A model generated the notes under the pieces. It was given only the letters and a program-made list of their open reading frames with translations. It searched no databases and was not told the origin of the DNA. Below are positions 4,551 through 5,544 of a stretch of 5,544 bases of DNA, piece by piece. The first letter of the stretch is position 1. Each line of letters begins with the position of its first letter. The stretch is from Lentisphaerota bacterium (GTDB lineage Bacteria; Verrucomicrobiota; Lentisphaeria; Oligosphaerales; JAFGRS01), in assembly GCA_012514865.1 (NCBI GenBank), contig JAAYZO010000686.1, forward strand, positions 1 through 5,544. Direction: 5' to 3'. A program made the translations under genes and the position numbers.

Positions 4551-5544
4551 TCAGGCGTGGTGCGCGGTGTGGTCGAGTCGTGCCACCTGGGCCAGGATGC
4601 GCAGGAGGGCATCGCAGGGCCACCGCGCGAGGGCCTCGGCGCTCCGGGCGCGGCCCGGAGCGCCGGCGGCGATGGCGGCGACGAGGGCGCGCGCGGCGCC
4701 GTCGGGATGGTCCGCTGGCGCGGTCTCGGCCGGCGTCGGCAGGGCGGTGCCGTGGAGGCAGCGGTCGGCGAGGAGGATGGCGAGCTGTTCATCGAGGCGG
4801 CCGGCCTTGGCCATGCCCTCGCCGCCGACGGTGTAGGTCACGCCGCTGCCAGCGCGCGCCAGGACGTCCTTCCACCAGGTCTCGGCCGCCTTGCGGTCGC
4901 CGGCCTGCGCCGCGAAGAGGCCGAGGAGGCACCGCGCCAGGCGGCTGTGTTCGCCGAGGTAGCCGGCGGCGCCGAGGTTCTCGGGATACTCGAAGACGGC
5001 CTGGCAGCGCGCCGTCGCCAGGGCGCGGTCGCCGCGGAGGAAGGCGTCGACGGCGTCAACCAGGAGGGCGTCGACGTAGAGCCGCCGTACGCTGGTGCCG
5101 CCCTCGACGACGCTGAACTGCCTGGCGATCAGTCGATCCAGGGCCGCGGCGGCGCGGCCGCGGTCGAGGTCGAGGCGTGCCAGGGCGAAGGTGACATCGC
5201 CGCGGTCGGCCCAGGCGGCCGGCTGGGTGGCCCAGAGGGCCTCGCGGTGCGCGGTGTCGTGCTGAGTCCGCCAGACCTCGTCGAGCTGCAGGACGAGGCG
5301 GCGGTCGTCGGCTCGCAACGCCAGGGCCTTCTCGAGGTACGCGGCCGCCAGGCCGGGCTGCGCGCCCGGGCCGGCATACCAGTCAGCCAGGGCCTTGCAG
5401 GCCAGGGCACGGGCGGTGCGGTGGGCGTCGTCGACGTCGCCGACGATGCGTTCCATCTCCTCGCGGGTCGGGGCGAGTTCTGGCGTGTCGGTCCCGGTCA
5501 GGGCTCTGGCGGCCACGGCGCGGGCGCTGCCGACGGGCGCCTCG
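4551..5544 (-). CDS. TPR-rich protein resembling the C-terminal part of DUF5107 proteins (5' end outside window)
   Basis: The reading frame is open to the right edge (330 residues visible), so the GTG at 5516 need not be the start and the gene probably begins outside. Numbering from that GTG, it is almost wholly helical, with TPR-like pairs near 38-70 (ALADWYAGPG...YLEKALALRADD), 106-134 (GDVTFALARLDLDRGR...ALDRLIARQF), 150-182, and a later one at GLFAAQAGDRKAAETWWKDVL. RQFSVVEGG (132-140) and the stretch to FEYPENLG (175-182) resemble the C-terminal repeats of the roughly 1000-residue DUF5107/TPR proteins, which carry an N-terminal beta-rich DUF5107 domain of unclear role, perhaps carbohydrate-related. 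No signal peptide, membrane helix or catalytic motif is visible here. It converges on mutM without overlap, 173 bases away. TPR content is fairly sure; the DUF5107 link comes from remembered motif similarity. Confidence 0.68.
   Translation of the reverse strand, partial: EAPVGSARAVAARALTGTDTPELAPTREEMERIVGDVDDAHRTARALACKALADWYAGPGAQPGLAAAYLEKALALRADDRRLVLQLDEVWRTQHDTAHREALWATQPAAWADRGDVTFALARLDLDRGRAAAALDRLIARQFSVVEGGTSVRRLYVDALLVDAVDAFLRGDRALATARCQAVFEYPENLGAAGYLGEHSRLARCLLGLFAAQAGDRKAAETWWKDVLARAGSGVTYTVGGEGMAKAGRLDEQLAILLADRCLHGTALPTPAETAPADHPDGAARALVAAIAAGAPGRARSAEALARWPCDALLRILAQVARLDHTAHHA

Noticed and set aside
3130..4623. A 497-residue open frame on the minus strand opposite mutM
   Set aside because: It crosses the intergenic repeats and the tandem repeat and is antisense to a gene with every catalytic residue; low-complexity translation with no domain.
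4226..5116. A 296-residue plus-strand open frame from the end of mutM into the TPR gene
   Set aside because: Arg/Gly-rich shadow spanning repeats and hairpins; the opposite strand has convincing TPR helices.

Overview
The window is strongly GC-rich bacterial chromosome, with G or C at most third codon positions, which also explains the many long spurious antisense frames. It holds five protein genes in three transcription blocks. No rRNA, tRNA, transposase, phage gene or CRISPR array is visible. The host cannot be named from this alone. The HisF subtype, a TPR protein resembling the C-terminus of DUF5107 proteins, and two kinds of intergenic repeat remind me of genomes from the Planctomycetes/Verrucomicrobia/Lentisphaerae sphere or neighbouring phyla, but that is recollection and a tentative inference.

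Left block (plus strand, 1-1663): the C-terminal part of a Gfo/Idh/MocA-family oxidoreductase, cut by the window edge, is followed 19 bases later by a complete zinc-dependent medium-chain alcohol/polyol dehydrogenase with a good Shine-Dalgarno. The pair looks co-transcribed and probably oxidises a sugar, polyol or cyclitol in two steps; the substrate cannot be read from the sequence.

Middle block (minus strand, 3133-1711): hisH and hisF, the glutaminase and cyclase subunits of imidazole glycerol phosphate synthase, form a two-gene unit. It has a plausible sigma-70-type promoter at 3184-3212 and a hairpin immediately after hisF, in the convergent junction with the dehydrogenase. HisH makes ammonia from glutamine and HisF uses it on PRFAR, giving IGP for histidine and AICAR for purines. 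No other his genes are in view.

Right block: mutM (plus strand, 3544-4377) encodes formamidopyrimidine-DNA glycosylase with all key residues. It is convergent with a minus-strand gene (from the right edge to 4551) encoding the C-terminal helical-repeat part of a DUF5107-like TPR protein.

The most unusual material is intergenic and flanks mutM on both sides. Upstream (3267-3366) lie two exact copies of a 22-base sequence 78 bases apart, with a perfect 10-bp stem capped by a GNRA-type tetraloop between them. Downstream (4408-4536) lie a two-copy 18-base tandem repeat and four consecutive hairpins, the first two of which overlap and exclude each other. These look like dispersed repeat elements. 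I see no new multi-gene system in the window.
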